Part shown: positions 10,561-22,364 of the stretch, in pieces
How the letters are laid out: each line of letters opens with the position of its first letter
How positions within the stretch are numbered: the stretch's first letter is position 1
DNA from: Fistulifera solaris
Lineage: Eukaryota > Bacillariophyta > Bacillariophyceae > Naviculales > Stauroneidaceae
DNA: 64,000 nt
Reading direction: 5' to 3'
NCBI GenBank assembly: GCA_030295235.1
Contig: AP026129.1
Coordinates: 434,001-498,000 of the forward strand
The notes under the pieces: generated by a model
Told to the model about the DNA's origin: nothing
The model's database searches: none
Seen by the model: only the letters and a program-made list of their open reading frames with translations
Translations under genes and position numbers: made by a program

Positions 10561-13503
10561 TCATTTCGGTTGGGGCGGCGTCCATACAAATGTTTCTGGA
10601 GGTACTGTCTCACCTTCGGGCTCGTCAGCTGGACTTCTCAACGTTTCAAGCTCATCATCTTCTTGAGTGGAAGTATCTTTCAGAATAATCACGCCCATCG
10701 GCGTTGCCGTCAAGCGGACCGGCTGGTAGCGTTGTTCAAGATCGTACTGACAAACTAAAGATTGTGAAGCAGTGATGCGTGAAGGATTGCTTACTCGGAA
10801 CTCGGATGGCTGGGTTACCTTGCGCTCGGTTTCCGCTTTGTTTTCGACAACTTCTTTTTTAATATCGTCTTCCTTGATTTCTTCTACTTTGGGAGCGTCG
10901 ACGTCCATTTCTTCGCCATCGATCCCCAATTTAACTCGTTTCCTAGCCAAACGAGCCTTTTCTTTCGCGGTGGTGGACAGAGTAACTGTCTCAACTCGTT
11001 TCTTTTTTCTCCTCTTTCTTCTCTTCCATTTTCTTCGGGTAGGCGAATGCACTGGGTTTGGACTTGCACAAAATGCTAAATTTCTTGGGATATTGAAAGT
11101 TGGCATTCAAACCGATCGTGTAAGTCGGAGTGAGGGCTAAACTCCAAAAGTGCATCATGGGGAACCAGTGCCAGTGCTGCAACCATAAACACAGTCCCAC
11201 CGCACTCGTCATTTTGTTAAAACCCAGGCGAGATCCGAGTTTTAAAGCGCAATTTCGTCCGCCGGTGTCGATAATACCAATCGACATAATCGCACCCATT
11301 TTGGTCATAGTGCTTTGATGCTTTTCTCCAACAATCGAGAACAACTTCTCTCTGAAAGCACGAGTCTTCTTCGAGTCGCTGCACTGCATGTAAATCATCG
11401 CAGTGCCCATCAGCGCTCCTTGACGCACATAGTCTGTCATGTCATCTAACATGGGTTCAAGTAGTGCGATGCTCTCTGGATTTCCAGTACCAGCCATGGC
11501 TATACCAACGGACATACAACTCGCATAACGAACGTGGGGATTGAATGACTCCAAAAGTAGTTTCACAAGCTCTGGTACTCGACCGGGCGTCTTGTATAAA
11601 ACGAAGGCAAGACCTAAGACAGCAGCCATGCGGACATCGTCACTGACGTCGCTGACAGCAGTGTGCAATAGAATTCGGATGGCCTTGTTGCTTCCAGTCC
11701 CGCAATATGCCATCGCCAATGCATACTGAGCACCATATCGCATGATAGGGTCGCGGTCACTACGCATCTCTTCAATACACGCATCAGCATTGTCTTCCTG
11801 ACCGTAGTTAATAAGCGCAAGCCCCATGGCAATTCCACGAATGATTTTTTTCGTGCTGTGTTTCTCGCGCGTAATTCTTGAGTTCCGCAACCAACTCCGA
11901 GAAATCTTCTGAAAGCTTGCCGTTAGGATTTCCAGCCCCAGTACCGACTAGCACGAGTCCCAAACTGATTCCAGCAGCTTCACCGGAAACCGCAGAGTCT
12001 GTGTCGAGCAATTCCTTTAGTTCTTTACAAATAACAAGATCAGCAGAGCCCATTGCCGTTAAACCGACGCCCAACGCAGCTCCATGACTCTGAGCTTCGT
12101 TTGCATGAGAAGTTCTAAGATGCCCCCGAATGTATTGTAAGGACTCGTGGCGCTTGGCGGCAGATGTTCCTGGCTGGGCGTGAATTAGACCAAGTGCATA
12201 CAAACTACCACCTTCAGCGAATCCCCCAGCAGGGCTTACTTCTCCTTGTCCCTCTTCAGGAAGGTAAGGCTGAAGCAAATGTATGGCTTCGGTTATATGA
12301 CCAGAATGCACAACTCCCAGGGACGCAGTTGCCGAAAACTTCGCCCTAGCAAAAGACATGAGCGACCAGAAATTTGATCAACGTCCAAAGAACATACTTT
12401 CGTGAACACTTACCAGTTACTAGCTTTCTTCATCCAGTCGAGATGCTTTCGTAAGAAAGAATCATTGGTCGTTCCTGTATACAGATAACTGTGTGTCATG
12501 ACGGCAGCATGGTGTAGCACCGAACTGCGGCTGCCGCTCGATCTTTCCTCTAAAGCCTTTTTAAGGTTTTCCATGATCAAAGGATCTGCATGACTGTGCT
12601 TATGAAGGAAAGAAAGGGTTATTTCACCAGGGAAACCGTCCAACAGAATTTTACGTGCTTGATCAAACCCCTCATTGGGGATCTCTGCCGCAACGGCTTC
12701 AACAAACGCTTGATCTCCCGTATCCATCAGATCGAAGCACAACTGCAACCCCAGTAGTTTGTCATCTGATCCGAGAAGTTCCACAAGCGTCTGAGCAACA
12801 GATTTCGGTCGGTTCAACAATTGGTATACCACAACGAGATCGTAGGCAGCCTCCGTTCGCGGTTTCTTTTCCAAGCAATCGGCCACAACTTGTAAGGCTT
12901 GTTGACGAAAGGATTTCGCCGCAACATTCTCCACGCACGTTTTCCAAGCATATTCTAGGAACGCGGTATCTTGCGATGCCAAAATTTCCTTCAATTTTTC
13001 AACTTCCTGTGCCTCAAGGGCAATTCCTAGAGCGTGTTGATAATGACCTGCCTGACACGAAGCATCCATCAATCGATAAACCATGCTTTGCAGTTGATCT
13101 TTGGAAACAGAAACACTTTCGTCTTCTTTTACTTTCAAAAAGAATCAAGTGCTGCAGCAACGAGACGCTGGACGTAAGGACTGTGTTGTTCGAGAGGATC
13201 AAAATGTTGAGGACCGGCCTCCAAGGCCAGTCGCAATGCTTGCTGCGGTTCTTGCAAATGGAAAAAGACCCGAGACGCTACAGCAGCAGCGGCTTGTCGA
13301 AGCTCGTTTGGAAGTTCGTTGTTTTCGGCCATACTCTCTAAATCTGGCAAACATTCCGCGATCTGATGCCACAACGTGTTCACATGCGTTAATAATTGCG
13401 AGACGGCGGCGGTCTGTAACGCAAGGTCATCTTCTTGCAGAAGCGCCATCCAGCCAGTCGCCGAGGGAGCTAGGGCGGAAGCATTGCTAGCAACAACCGA
13501 CAT
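10561..13503 (-). CDS. RPN2: 26S proteasome regulatory particle non-ATPase subunit RPN2 (PSMD1)
   Basis: Largest base-lid scaffold subunit of the 19S regulator, which binds ubiquitin receptors. 957 residues after correction, the usual family size. It has an N-terminal helical region from ATG 13503 (MSVVASNASALAPS). The proteasome/cyclosome repeats are clear (SNWAKFSATASLGVVHSGH; IIRGIAMGLALINYG; MRYGAQYALAMAYCGTGS; YVRQGALMGTAMI). The end is acidic/basic, with KPSAFAYP then LSTTAKEKARLARKR and a final PPETFVWTPPQPK. One intron lies at 12346-12413 (68 nt) and splices inside SNWAKF. Three homopolymer breaks: one T missing at 13137-13141, one A extra at 11845-11851 and one A extra at 11003-11008. 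Correcting them gives 2874 coding nt, an exact multiple of three. An essential single-copy gene with three breaks points to sequence error. Confidence 0.95.
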
Positions 13504-13862
13504 TCTGTTAATCAAATGAAAAGGAGACTGGAAAGCAAATCAATGCGAGGCATTTACATTCATTGCCACGTCTTGTGCAAGAGCTTCAGGTCGAAGATCG
13601 GCTCATTTCGTTGACCTTCCTTTTGGCAATGAAGAGCGATGTATAGGCTAAGCAGTATCTCATTACCCGTACGACGTCAAGCATTGCGATCACGACTTGT
13701 CCCGCTTTTCCCTTTATTTGAGACGAAGACCAGAAGACTCACAGCTCGTGACTGGCTATTTGGGTCGCAAAACACTCTATTCGCAACAACAAAAACAAAT
13801 CCAATCTTTCGCATCATTTATGTTTCATGCTGCGTCCCAACTAACTTGATTCACCTTCGACC
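13504..13862. other. Divergent intergenic region
   Basis: 359 nt between the divergent RPN2 and RED-like starts; presumed shared promoter region. Nothing recognised. Confidence 0.4.
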
Positions 13863-14853
13863 ATGGACAGTAAACAAAGGGCCCGAGAAATCGTAGAGAG
13901 AGAATTTCGTCGCAGCAAACGAAAGAACAAAAATGCCGACGACTCATCGGATGATGACGAAAGGGGCAGCCAACGGAGAAAACGTCCTTTGCTAACGCCC
14001 ACGCAAGTCAAAACCAAAGACCAAAAACGCCCCGGTAGCTGACTCTCAATATCGTGATAGGGCACAGGAACGAAGAGAGGGAAAATCGAAAAGAGATGAC
14101 GAAGATGGCATCTTTGATTGGAAGCAAGACAGGAACAAAGAATCGATTTCAGTAGCTCCCATAGAAAAAGAATATCCGGTAGAAAATACAACCGGCCGAT
14201 TTCAAACGAAAGAAGAAGCGCAAGAGTATTTGCAAAGCAATCCTTCGGTATCTACCGTCTTGGGACGAGCTATAGTGCGCTTCTGGCAGTCACGGTGGCA
14301 AAAGTGAATCTCAACGCGCCTCTCAAACTCTCATCGTCGGTGTATACCATGACAACAGAAACTTATCCTTCTCTTCTGATTATGCCATCGGAAAAAACCT
14401 ATCCATCGACGACCAACAATTCTATGCGTCCACTTTTACCAGACGATTTGTTGCAACAAATTCACCGTGCCTGCAGTAAAGAGAAAGATTGCCCACAAAC
14501 GACAAACGGAAAGGAGCCACTGCAGAAAAAAAGCGATAGTCGCGGATGACGATGACGACGAAGAAGACATTTTTGATAATCTAGGAGATGACGATGATAA
14601 AGAGGATTCGGAACAAGACACGGATGCGCCGACGAGGAAAGGTGAAAAGGTCGTATTATTTCAACCCGAAGAACCAGAGGAAGTAGCGCCCGCAATAACA
14701 TTTCCGGTAAGAAGACGGAACCAAGGCTTGGAACGCTTTTCTTCGGCCCCTTCCGAAGTTGACTACCCCGAGGATGAGAGTAGCGAGGATGAAAAGAGCT
14801 CGAAAAGAAAAGGCGTAAAAAAGGGAGGAGCGGATCTGACAGCGAATAGGTAG
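13863..14853 (+). CDS. RED/IK-like splicing-associated protein
   Basis: 329 residues after three one-base corrections (A-runs 14023-14027 minus one, 14300-14303 plus one, 14526-14532 minus one), a multiple of three. It begins MDSKQRAREIVEREFRRSKR. The family-like part is SQYRDRAQERREG (RED N-terminal hallmark YRDRAxERR), then GRAIVRF and a central VYTMTTETYPSLLIMPSEK block similar to the RED segment before its leucine-rich helix (LLPDDLLQQIHRA). It ends with an acidic IFDNLGDDDDKED stretch comparable to the RED IFEDIGDY region. RED/IK joins the precatalytic spliceosome B complex with SMU1. The usual segment between the two blocks is shortened, so the identification is probable only. Without the corrections no frame exceeds about 140 codons. 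Confidence 0.55.
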
Positions 14854-15481
14854 TAGAAAATTGGTTATCTATGATCTTTATGCAGTTGCATCTTTGAGTC
14901 TGCTTCTTGTCAAACAAAAGGCAAAGTGTTTAGCCCATAATTATTTGGCTTTGGACCAATGCTTTGCTCTCCTTTTTGTTAGCGGTACGATAGCGTTGAC
15001 TTTAAAGGACTGGTGAAAGTGAAAGCGTCGCTAATATACTTCTTACATTGTCGGAATTCAGCAGGAAAACTTATACACCATACTTCAAACCGAACTGGTC
15101 ACAACTGAAGAGGCTTGCGATCTGGGTGATATGACATTCCCTAGAAAAGAATTATCGCCTGAGAATTGATTACTAGTGAAGAAGCAGCACCAGGGAGTCG
15201 AAGAGCCTGGATCGCTTAACTTGCATATGTTTCGTTATTCTCTAACGGAATTGTGAAGGGAATTTTTGAGGACCACTCTTCATTCCCAACCAGACCGCAA
15301 GACACTTGTAAAGCGGCGATATGTAACTTCTGGTGCTCAGTTATAACGTATTAGGTATAAAAGGAGAAAAAATGCAGTAATTGAAAAGGAAGTCTTCCCT
15401 GTTGTAAGCCTTGTGTGAGGGCGAACGAATGAGGCCCGGTAAACAGTAATGAGCCAAATTCTTTGCACTTGCCTTGAGCCT

Positions 15482-15562
15482 GGAAACGACGTTAAAATTC
15501 TGCCTCCAGTACACGATTCTACGTAGCGTCAACGACGACGCAGAATTTTAACGCCGTTTCCC
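15482..15562 (-). repeat. ~80-bp hairpin repeat, copy 1 (inverted orientation)
   Basis: Arms ACGTTAAAATTCTGCCTCC and CGCAGAATTTTAACGCCG form a near-perfect stem of about 20-25 bp with a loop of about 30 nt. Read on the minus strand it aligns end to end with the copies at 28.3 and 33.3 kb, including the loop (ACGCTACGTAGAATC). Confidence 0.85.
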
Positions 15563-15589
15563 GGTGCCCGCCCGTTGCCTTTACCTCTC

Positions 15590-16000
15590 TAGTACCGGTA
15601 CCAGGTACTACCTGGTATCGCCTTTCAAATGGTTATGGATTTTACTTGTCGAAGCGACACCGAGTTGCATGGATCATAACATTCTAAAACAATTTACCCA
15701 ATGTGGTCGGTGTGTTGATGGTAATTCGTAAGTGGAAACAACTTTCATTACTCACCTTAGGCCGTTCCTAACTTAAAGTTGGATAACCTTAAAGTTCGAT
15801 TTACCCCAGTGTGAGATTATGGGTTGTCGTCTACACAATTGATTATAGTCGTTAAGTGGTTTTCGATTATTATCTACAATCCATACTTTTTCGTGTCGTT
15901 CAACTAAGTAAAATCCCCCGAATTTCACAAGGCGATTTAGTACCAGGTAGAATTGCAGTACCGTACCTGGTACTGGTACCGGTACCAGGTACGTAGTAAC
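15590..16000. repeat. GGTACC/TACCAGGTA clusters
   Basis: Cluster at about 15590-15625 (AGTACCGGTACCAGGTACT) and a longer one at about 15940-16000 (GTACCAGGTAG, TACCTGGTACTGGTACC). Same units as the 9.5 kb clusters. Confidence 0.75.
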
Positions 16001-16145
16001 TACGTAGTAGTAACATGCACCAAGATCCAAGATGAGCAATAGTTTTTGTCAACTCACAATCATTCGACTTGTTAAGGAAGGCAAACCAAGATAAACCAGG
16101 ACGCTAAACAGCTGATTGCTTGGCGATGCATGCAAAATAGTTGAT

Positions 16146-19100
16146 ATGACTGCTAGTAATGCACCAGCAAGTGCTGCTGGAAGTTCGGCAACCTCTAAGA
16201 TGAATGACGTTGAAGCGCTTCACGAACCTGTCGAGACGCAAGAGTTGTCGGCAATTGAGACGGTTCACAATAAAACTAAATTGTCGGGTCAGGGTCCAGC
16301 AAATTTTCCGGATGAATTGCCCTCTTGCAATTGCGAAGCGCCTTCCTTTTCGTCTGCTTTGCAAATGAAAGACCCCGCCGCGAAGGAAACTACAACGACT
16401 CGTACTTGCCCACCAAAAAAATTTCAGCAAGTCGACGATACACTTGCAGATTCTCTCCCCGAGAATGATGAAATTATCTTAGCCGAAAACAAGCTTAAGA
16501 CGTTACCATCGAATGAGCATGAAAAGAATTCATCAACATATAAAGGACCGCCAATAGTTGATACAGGCAATCCACGCGACGGCACGACAAACAAGGAAGC
16601 GCACAATCACAGGCTCTCGGAAAATCGAGAAACTCCTGATACTCCTGTTTTACAAGAATCGCAGAATGTGTCGGTGGGAAATAGCCGGCCCGACACTGTT
16701 GTTGTCGGTGGCGGCGAAAATGTTACCGGCGATCCTTCGCAACAAAAGAATTTATCTGACCCAACAATGATGATACAGCAAAACACGTGCATATCCCAAC
16801 AAGTACCGGAAACAGGACATCAATTTATACCGGCAATAGATGCTGCATCAATACGTCGTCCCGCGATCGTTGAGGGGACACCCGTTCTTCCAGTTATAGG
16901 TATCCCAGTGGCAGACAACAGCGCTTTGGCTTCTACTGCAACTGAGAACGTCACACAGTCGCAACTGAACCTCATACACACTGTTGTTGCACCAGAGGGG
17001 GCAACTGTCGTGGGTATGGTAGGAACAACACCTATCGTCAGGCTTCCGGATGCTTCAAAAGACTCGTAACGAAAAAGAAAGGCAGATTTAAGGTTTTTCA
17101 ACCGGTCATAGATGTCGTGCCAGTTGATTCTACTTCGAGTTCGCCTAGCACGACCATACAGGCTCCTACGGAAATGGCTCTTGCGGATCCCAACATGCCG
17201 ACCGTAGGAGGACAAGAGACGACAGGCGGTGCCGATCCAGAACCTGCAATGTTAATCAACCAACCTCCACTCCCATCCAACAATCCGGATGAACCCCAAA
17301 CATTCGAAGGGACAGGAGCTCCTGTAGTGAAACGAAAAGGTCGTTTCTTCGTTACAAATCTGAAAGATCCTGCCGTGATTGCTATCAACATTCAGCCCCA
17401 AATGGTCAATGGCGTACCAATATCAAACGCACCAGCAACTCAAACAACGGTTGAATCTTATCAGTTAACCTCAACTTACGTTCAAACCAGTGCACCAAAT
17501 ATTGCTGTTGCACCCGGTGCTGCGGATTTGTATCAATCTGTTGCAACGGCGGCACCCTCAGTCAATAGTCAAACGGTCATGCTATCCACAGTTCCAGTAC
17601 TCCAGCAACATCATCCTCAGCCTCAACCTCCACAACCAGTTCAATACGATCACTCGGTAGTGTCACAGCATCATTCGGGGGTTCATGTTCAAGAAACTTT
17701 TCACTTAGACCGCAATACCCAACGTGCTACCGAGCCGCGACAGTCATCGATACAGCAGCCAAACGTGACATTGCCAGGCGGCGCGGAAGGAACGAATCTT
17801 CAAAGTGATGTTTGGCCAGCCGAATCTCAAGTCGCATCAGAGAAGGTAGATAGTCCAAGTGATCGACCAATAGAGCATTCTGAAGCGTCACAAAACCAGA
17901 AACCACTTGCTCGACGGTATCAGTCAGTGCCAAAAAGTGGGCGGGAAGAACACCTTGCGCCCACAGGCCTTGGAAAGGTTTTTCATTTTCTTGATCAAAT
18001 GCGAACTGAAGTGACGCAAGCGGACAAGCTGATCAAGACGCTACAGACCGAGAACCGTCTATTGGTAAGTTACGGAATTCGCTTATTGTGGATCGGAAAC
18101 CTACTGTAACTGAATTGATACGCCTACAGAAAGAGAGAAACAAGGAGCTGGAGGCAAAAGTTATAGACGGTGACAGGAAGTTTCGAGAGGAAAAGGCGTT
18201 TAGGGAGGCTACTGATGCAAAATTGAAGGCTCTTCGGAAGAAAGTGCGCTCCATGAAAGAAGGTTCCGAGATTCAGAAAGAAGACGATAGTACCTTAACG
18301 ACTGCCCAACAGTCAGAAAACGCAGAAGCTGACCAGAAGAAGGCATTGTCGGGAAGTATTCAACCAGGCTCTGGGCACGCCGCTGCCAACCAAAAAGCAA
18401 ATTTGCCGCTACATGATGGACCCAAGAAAAGTAACCATGCAGCACATTCCCTACCAGCTACTCCAGATACAAAGGTTAAATCAAACGCTACATCACCTGA
18501 ATTAATGATGTTGCAAGTCGCTTCCGATAAAGAGCTTCCCCCGACACCTCCTTTTTCAAGGAGAAAGGGCTCTTCATCGTCAAATGTTCCAGTACCAAAA
18601 CCTAGTCCCAGTCATAGTCGAGTGAAATCCACACCGCATCTCCCAACGCACTCAGGGTTTTTAAACAACGGTCTTCCAAATCAACTGACTCGGAATAGTG
18701 ATACGTCGTCAACATCCCATTACGCTCATGTCCCACAAAGCGCAGGCGTTACACAAAGGGAGCACAGGGCCCCACGACTTGCCTCGACAGAGTTTGATCC
18801 TCTTGCGCCGAAAAAAGCGTCTGCTGCCCAGGTCGACAGCTCACATATCAACTTTGACCCTTTTTCGTCTGTTGCTTCACCGAACCAACACATAAGTGCG
18901 GGATTGCAAAGCAGCAACGGCACTCCGACTCACGTCATTCAGCCGACGTCTCTTTTTACTATGAACCAAACCACTGTACCAATTCCTGTTCATAGTCAAA
19001 CTGGGACATCTTTCGAACTCTTTGATTACACGACAATTCAGAATCAGCCGAAGACACAGCAGGATTTGTTACAGCAAAGCAATTGTCAAGAATCGCATCA

Positions 19101-19383
19101 GCAAATTCTTCTTGTACCGCAGCAAACGCTCGAGGTTTTAACGGACAATCAGATGTATCCAAACGCTTTAACTATGGGAAGTGCGAGCAACGTGCTCATC
19201 GAGCAAAATGTCTTGAACGTTGCGACTTCCGGGATGTGGGGTCCGCAGCCAGAAGAAGTGACAGTGGCACACGTAGAGACACAGCCAAAGTCAGATTTCG
19301 CCCAGGCACTAGCGTCGCAGTCCAGACTCAGCTTGCCATTGGACCCATTTGATGACTTGTTGAGTCGAGTCAATCAATCATAA
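16146..19383 (+). CDS. Large disordered protein with coiled coil, RFxV and DPF motifs
   Basis: 1057 residues: exon 1 16146-18064, a 65-nt intron (18065-18129), exon 2 18130-19383. One A is missing at 17057-17060. About 600 N-terminal residues are low-complexity Pro/Gln/Ser/Thr. Two repeated basic blocks stand out, TKKKGRFKVFQP and VKRKGRFFVTNL, both with an RFxV core. A coiled coil spans roughly 620-700 (FLDQMRTEVTQADKLIKTLQ, KERNKELEAKV, LKALRKKVRSMKEG). The C-terminal third is again disordered, with FDPLAPKK, NFDPFSS and a terminal LPLDPFDDLLSRV. RFxV cores are known docking motifs for SPAK/OSR1-type kinases, and DPF motifs for clathrin-adaptor ear domains; both roles here are inference. 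No enzyme domain is seen. The start is ATG 16146, since the upstream in-frame TTG is unlikely. Confidence 0.75.
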
Positions 19384-19521
19384 CTCGCAATTGGTGGAAG
19401 TCAAGTACATGGTCGTATTTATATTTTGCTTCATTAGAATATGTATTATATCCATATATAAGAACAATTTAAAGAACAAAACTTGCGAGCTTCGCCAACT
19501 GACTTTGATTCCTTCATCGCG

Positions 19522-20690
19522 TCACCTGTACTTGCTGCCTTCGTCTTTCCGTGCTAACAACTCGTCGGCCTCATCCAATGGTTGGCTTTGTAATAACTCG
19601 ACGACTCTACGCAGAACACTAACCAAGAGTATTGGAGCGCGAACCAAACCAACAATGAATGTCTCCAAAATACCCAGCGGTGAGTTTCGATCATTATCCA
19701 TAGGGCGTTTCTCCTCCAAAATTCGTTGAATACTTTTCAGGCGCAATCGTTCCGCATCACTGAGCTGCGCTAACGTTTCATAAGCCTTTTGCTCTGCTTC
19801 CCCCAATGGCCCTTTGTACTTGGCATCTTTTGGTCGAAGGAATACGCCTGGTGCATTCATACGCTTTTCGGCAGCTCTCTTTTGCTCCGCATCGAATAGC
19901 TCTAGTACTTTGGCTTCAAGTTCCCCCAGCGGCCCAGGAACATCCAAAGGACGAACAACTTCACCACCTCTCCGTCTGCTTTGACTCATTCGCAATAACT
20001 CAGCATCTCGAATTTCTTCAAAAATACGGACCGCTCTGTATTCGGCTTCGCCGAGAGGACCGCGCATCGATTCATCCAAATCCTTGGGTCGGATTGTCTT
20101 TGTACGAACACGCTCACTTTCAGACAACTTGATTCGATCGAGAAAGTCGCTCGCGGCACTCTCAAGAAAGCCCAGCGGCCCTAGTTCTGTCCCCGCATCT
20201 TTCGGCCTCACCAACTGCCCTCCTCCATTGACAATACGTTCGGCTCGCCTTCCTTCTTCTTCGACGACTTGCGACAACCATTCTACTGCGGATTTCTCCC
20301 ATCGACCCAAGGGGCCTAACGAACTCTCACTCGCATCCATCGGGCGAACATACATAGGATCCTCACCTCTCATGCGTGCAAGACTCTGTTCGAGCATACG
20401 CTCGGCTTCTTTGCTTTGAAGATGTCAGATCTCCATTTATAGTCTTGAAGACTGAGCTGAGCGAGGTTGCGTGCTAGCGATTGAAAGATTGTTGTCTCTT
20501 GTTGTTCTGTATCAGATGATGGTTCTGGGTTGGAATTACCGCCGTACAGCTCGCCTTTGGGTTCTCGCGGAGAAACTGCGCAGAGAGCAACATGCGCTCG
20601 ACCAGAAATGGTGTTTGTAAACGTAAAGCAATCGACGCCGGCGAGGAACATCAACGCCATCAGGCACAAAGAATGTCGCGCTTCTACCAT
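19522..20690 (-). CDS. Putative plastid protein with six RPxD-GPLG repeats
   Basis: 389 residues from ATG 20690. The N-terminus (LCLMALMFLAGVDC then FTFTNTISGRAH) resembles the diatom bipartite plastid presequence, with Phe after the signal cleavage point. The body is six tandem repeats of about 30-45 residues: R-P-(M/K/L)-D, a short spacer, (G)PLG, then an amphipathic helix (for example VRPKDAGTELGPLGFLES, IRPKDLDESMRGPLGEAEY, LRPKDAKYKGPLGEAEQ). The last unit is degenerate (KRPMDNDRNSPLG) and leads into a hydrophobic helix ETFIVGLVRAPILLVSVLRR that could be membrane-associated. One A is missing at 20410-20412, joining the presequence frame to the repeat frame. I do not recognise the family or function. 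Confidence 0.7.
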
Positions 20691-21443
20691 AGTCTACCCG
20701 AATTATATTGTGACGATAAGTTTTATCAAAAGAAAGCAAATGCTCGCAAGAGTTAAAATAGTAATAATGCAGACCTTTCTTACTGTTCATTCATTGCAAC
20801 GAAACAGCGATTGAGTTGAAACCGGTACAAGTAGTTGTTGGGAAACGCGTTGATGGAGTCACCGCGCACGAATACTTTGTAATCATTGCGTGTGTTTGGC
20901 TGTTGGTGCGACAAGTTCTGGTAACATCGCGTCATACCTCACACACGTCATCGCTCATCGCCGTACTTAACGCCAACCCCAATGCAGAAGCATAGACGGA
21001 GTGTTATGAGAGACGTGGCTTGACGTGGATGACGTACCCCTACTTTATTCCTTTCTGTGTCACAAGAAACATGTGACGTTGATCGATGATGGTTGATGCA
21101 GAGGGTTGATGGTTGATGGTCCGTTTGTGTGTTTGTGTGGTCCACTTTTGTCCGTCTTTCACCTCGTCTTTTCGTCATCGTTGGCGCCAAGGTCGGATAA
21201 AGCGTTCTAATCCGAACGAACTACAACGACATTCATTCCAAACTTCCCTCTAGGTTAGTTACAAAATTGAGTTATCGAGATACTGACACGGAAGGTTTCT
21301 CTTTTAGGACTAAGCTGGAGTAGTTAAGAAATCTGTTCTACGTAATATCATTCTTTCGAAGTCTATAATTTTTGCTAGGATTGTAAACAAAGTTGTTTAA
21401 TATTATGGAAAAAATATAGACAAGTAAACAGCATCAATCATCT
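20691..21443. other. Intergenic region
   Basis: About 750 nt between two minus-strand genes. A GATGGTTGATGCAGAGGGTTGATGG direct-repeat-like stretch lies near 21086-21119. No gene or RNA recognised. Confidence 0.4.
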
Positions 21444-21818
21444 TCACCACCCTTCTTCCATTAAAAACTCATCAAAGCTCAGTCCAGGGCTCTCTTCACG
21501 GAGGAAATCGGCAATGACGTACTTCATGTACTCCACTTTTCCAAAAGACAGTTGTCCCTCTAGCCCGCCCATCACAGGTAATTCAAAGCAACCTAACACT
21601 GGTAATAGTGAATGCTCGGTTTTATGGCTCATCTTTTTGATGGTGTCGATAGAGTGAATGAGGTCGAACTGGAGCTCTTCGGGAACAATGCTCTTGGTTA
21701 CACCGACAACCACTCTCGAGGTATTTGATGGAGTCACCAGAAATGAAGGTTCAGCCTCCAGTAACTGAAAGGATTCCTGTTTCACAGTCTTGGTATCTTG
21801 CTCTCCTTTCTTTGATAT

Positions 21819-21854
<36 letters not shown>

Positions 21855-22364
21855 TGCCGAGATGTATGATAGTGATGACGACGACGGCTCTGGTGATACC
21901 CACGGCATGGCATAAAAATCAGGTTCTTGGTCAGGATTGGACTTGCTGCGAACTCCTGTTCCTTTTATTTGGATACGAGTGATTTCCTTGACCAGGTAAG
22001 GTTTTCCTCGTAGAAAAAGCTCATGATAATAACAGCCTTTGTCTTGTCCTTGAGTCAATCGTAAAAAACCGTACATATTACACTGACGGAGAAAGCTCTT
22101 ATACTTGGTGATCTTAAATCGGCCGGCAAGGATCGCTTGTAGCTCTTTTGGCTTGTGAATGGCAAAGCATCGGCCATGTGGCTGCCAGGAGATAATATGG
22201 TCAATTTGGTCGTGATGGGCTTGTTCAAGAAGCGCAAAGAGGCGCATCGGAAACTTGTTGAAAGATTTGGCTTCGTTGGATGGCATGTCGTTGGCATGAT
22301 CGTGATAGTTGTGCTGCACAACGGTGTTTTCAGGTGGGTCGTTTTTGTTGGTCGGTCGGCACAT
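21444..22364 (-). CDS. HSF-type DNA-binding transcription factor
   Basis: 306 residues, ATG 22364. A heat-shock-factor DNA-binding domain occupies about residues 35-130: FNKFPMRLFALLEQA, IISWQPHGRCFAIHKPKEL, then the recognition-helix region FKITKYKSFLRQCNMYGFLR and HELFLRGKPYLVKEI. HSFs bind nGAAn elements, and diatoms carry an expanded HSF family, many members not obviously tied to heat. A pure run of 12 Asp (GAC codons) at about residues 171-182 separates the domain from a variable acidic tail. There is no clear HR-A/B trimerisation coiled coil, as in many diatom HSFs. The gene is divergent from the gamma-carboxylase-like gene. The frame is intact. Confidence 0.93.
21819..21854. repeat. 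CGT/GAC trinucleotide run in HSF coding sequence
   Basis: Twelve consecutive Asp codons (GAC on the minus strand, CGT repeats on +) inside the HSF gene; a coding microsatellite prone to length change. Confidence 0.85.

Larger units (their letters stand above)
14854..16145. other. Repeat-bearing intergenic region
   Basis: About 1.3 kb between two + strand genes. It contains hairpin repeat copy 1 (15482-15562) and GGTACC/TACCAGGTA clusters at about 15590-15625 and 15940-16000. A frame at 15773-16039 runs through these repeats and is not considered a gene. Confidence 0.5.

Noticed and set aside
13130-13145. Programmed ribosomal frameshifting in RPN2, ATM or others
   Set aside because: The breaks go in both directions, sit at different homopolymers, lack a common slippery heptamer, and occur several times per gene; sequence error is simpler.
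15773-16039. 88-codon frame on the minus strand
   Set aside because: Runs through the GGTACC clusters and has no family resemblance.
21725-21982. Arg-rich ORF antisense to the HSF gene
   Set aside because: The run of Arg is the antisense reading of the CGT repeat encoding poly-Asp in the HSF protein.
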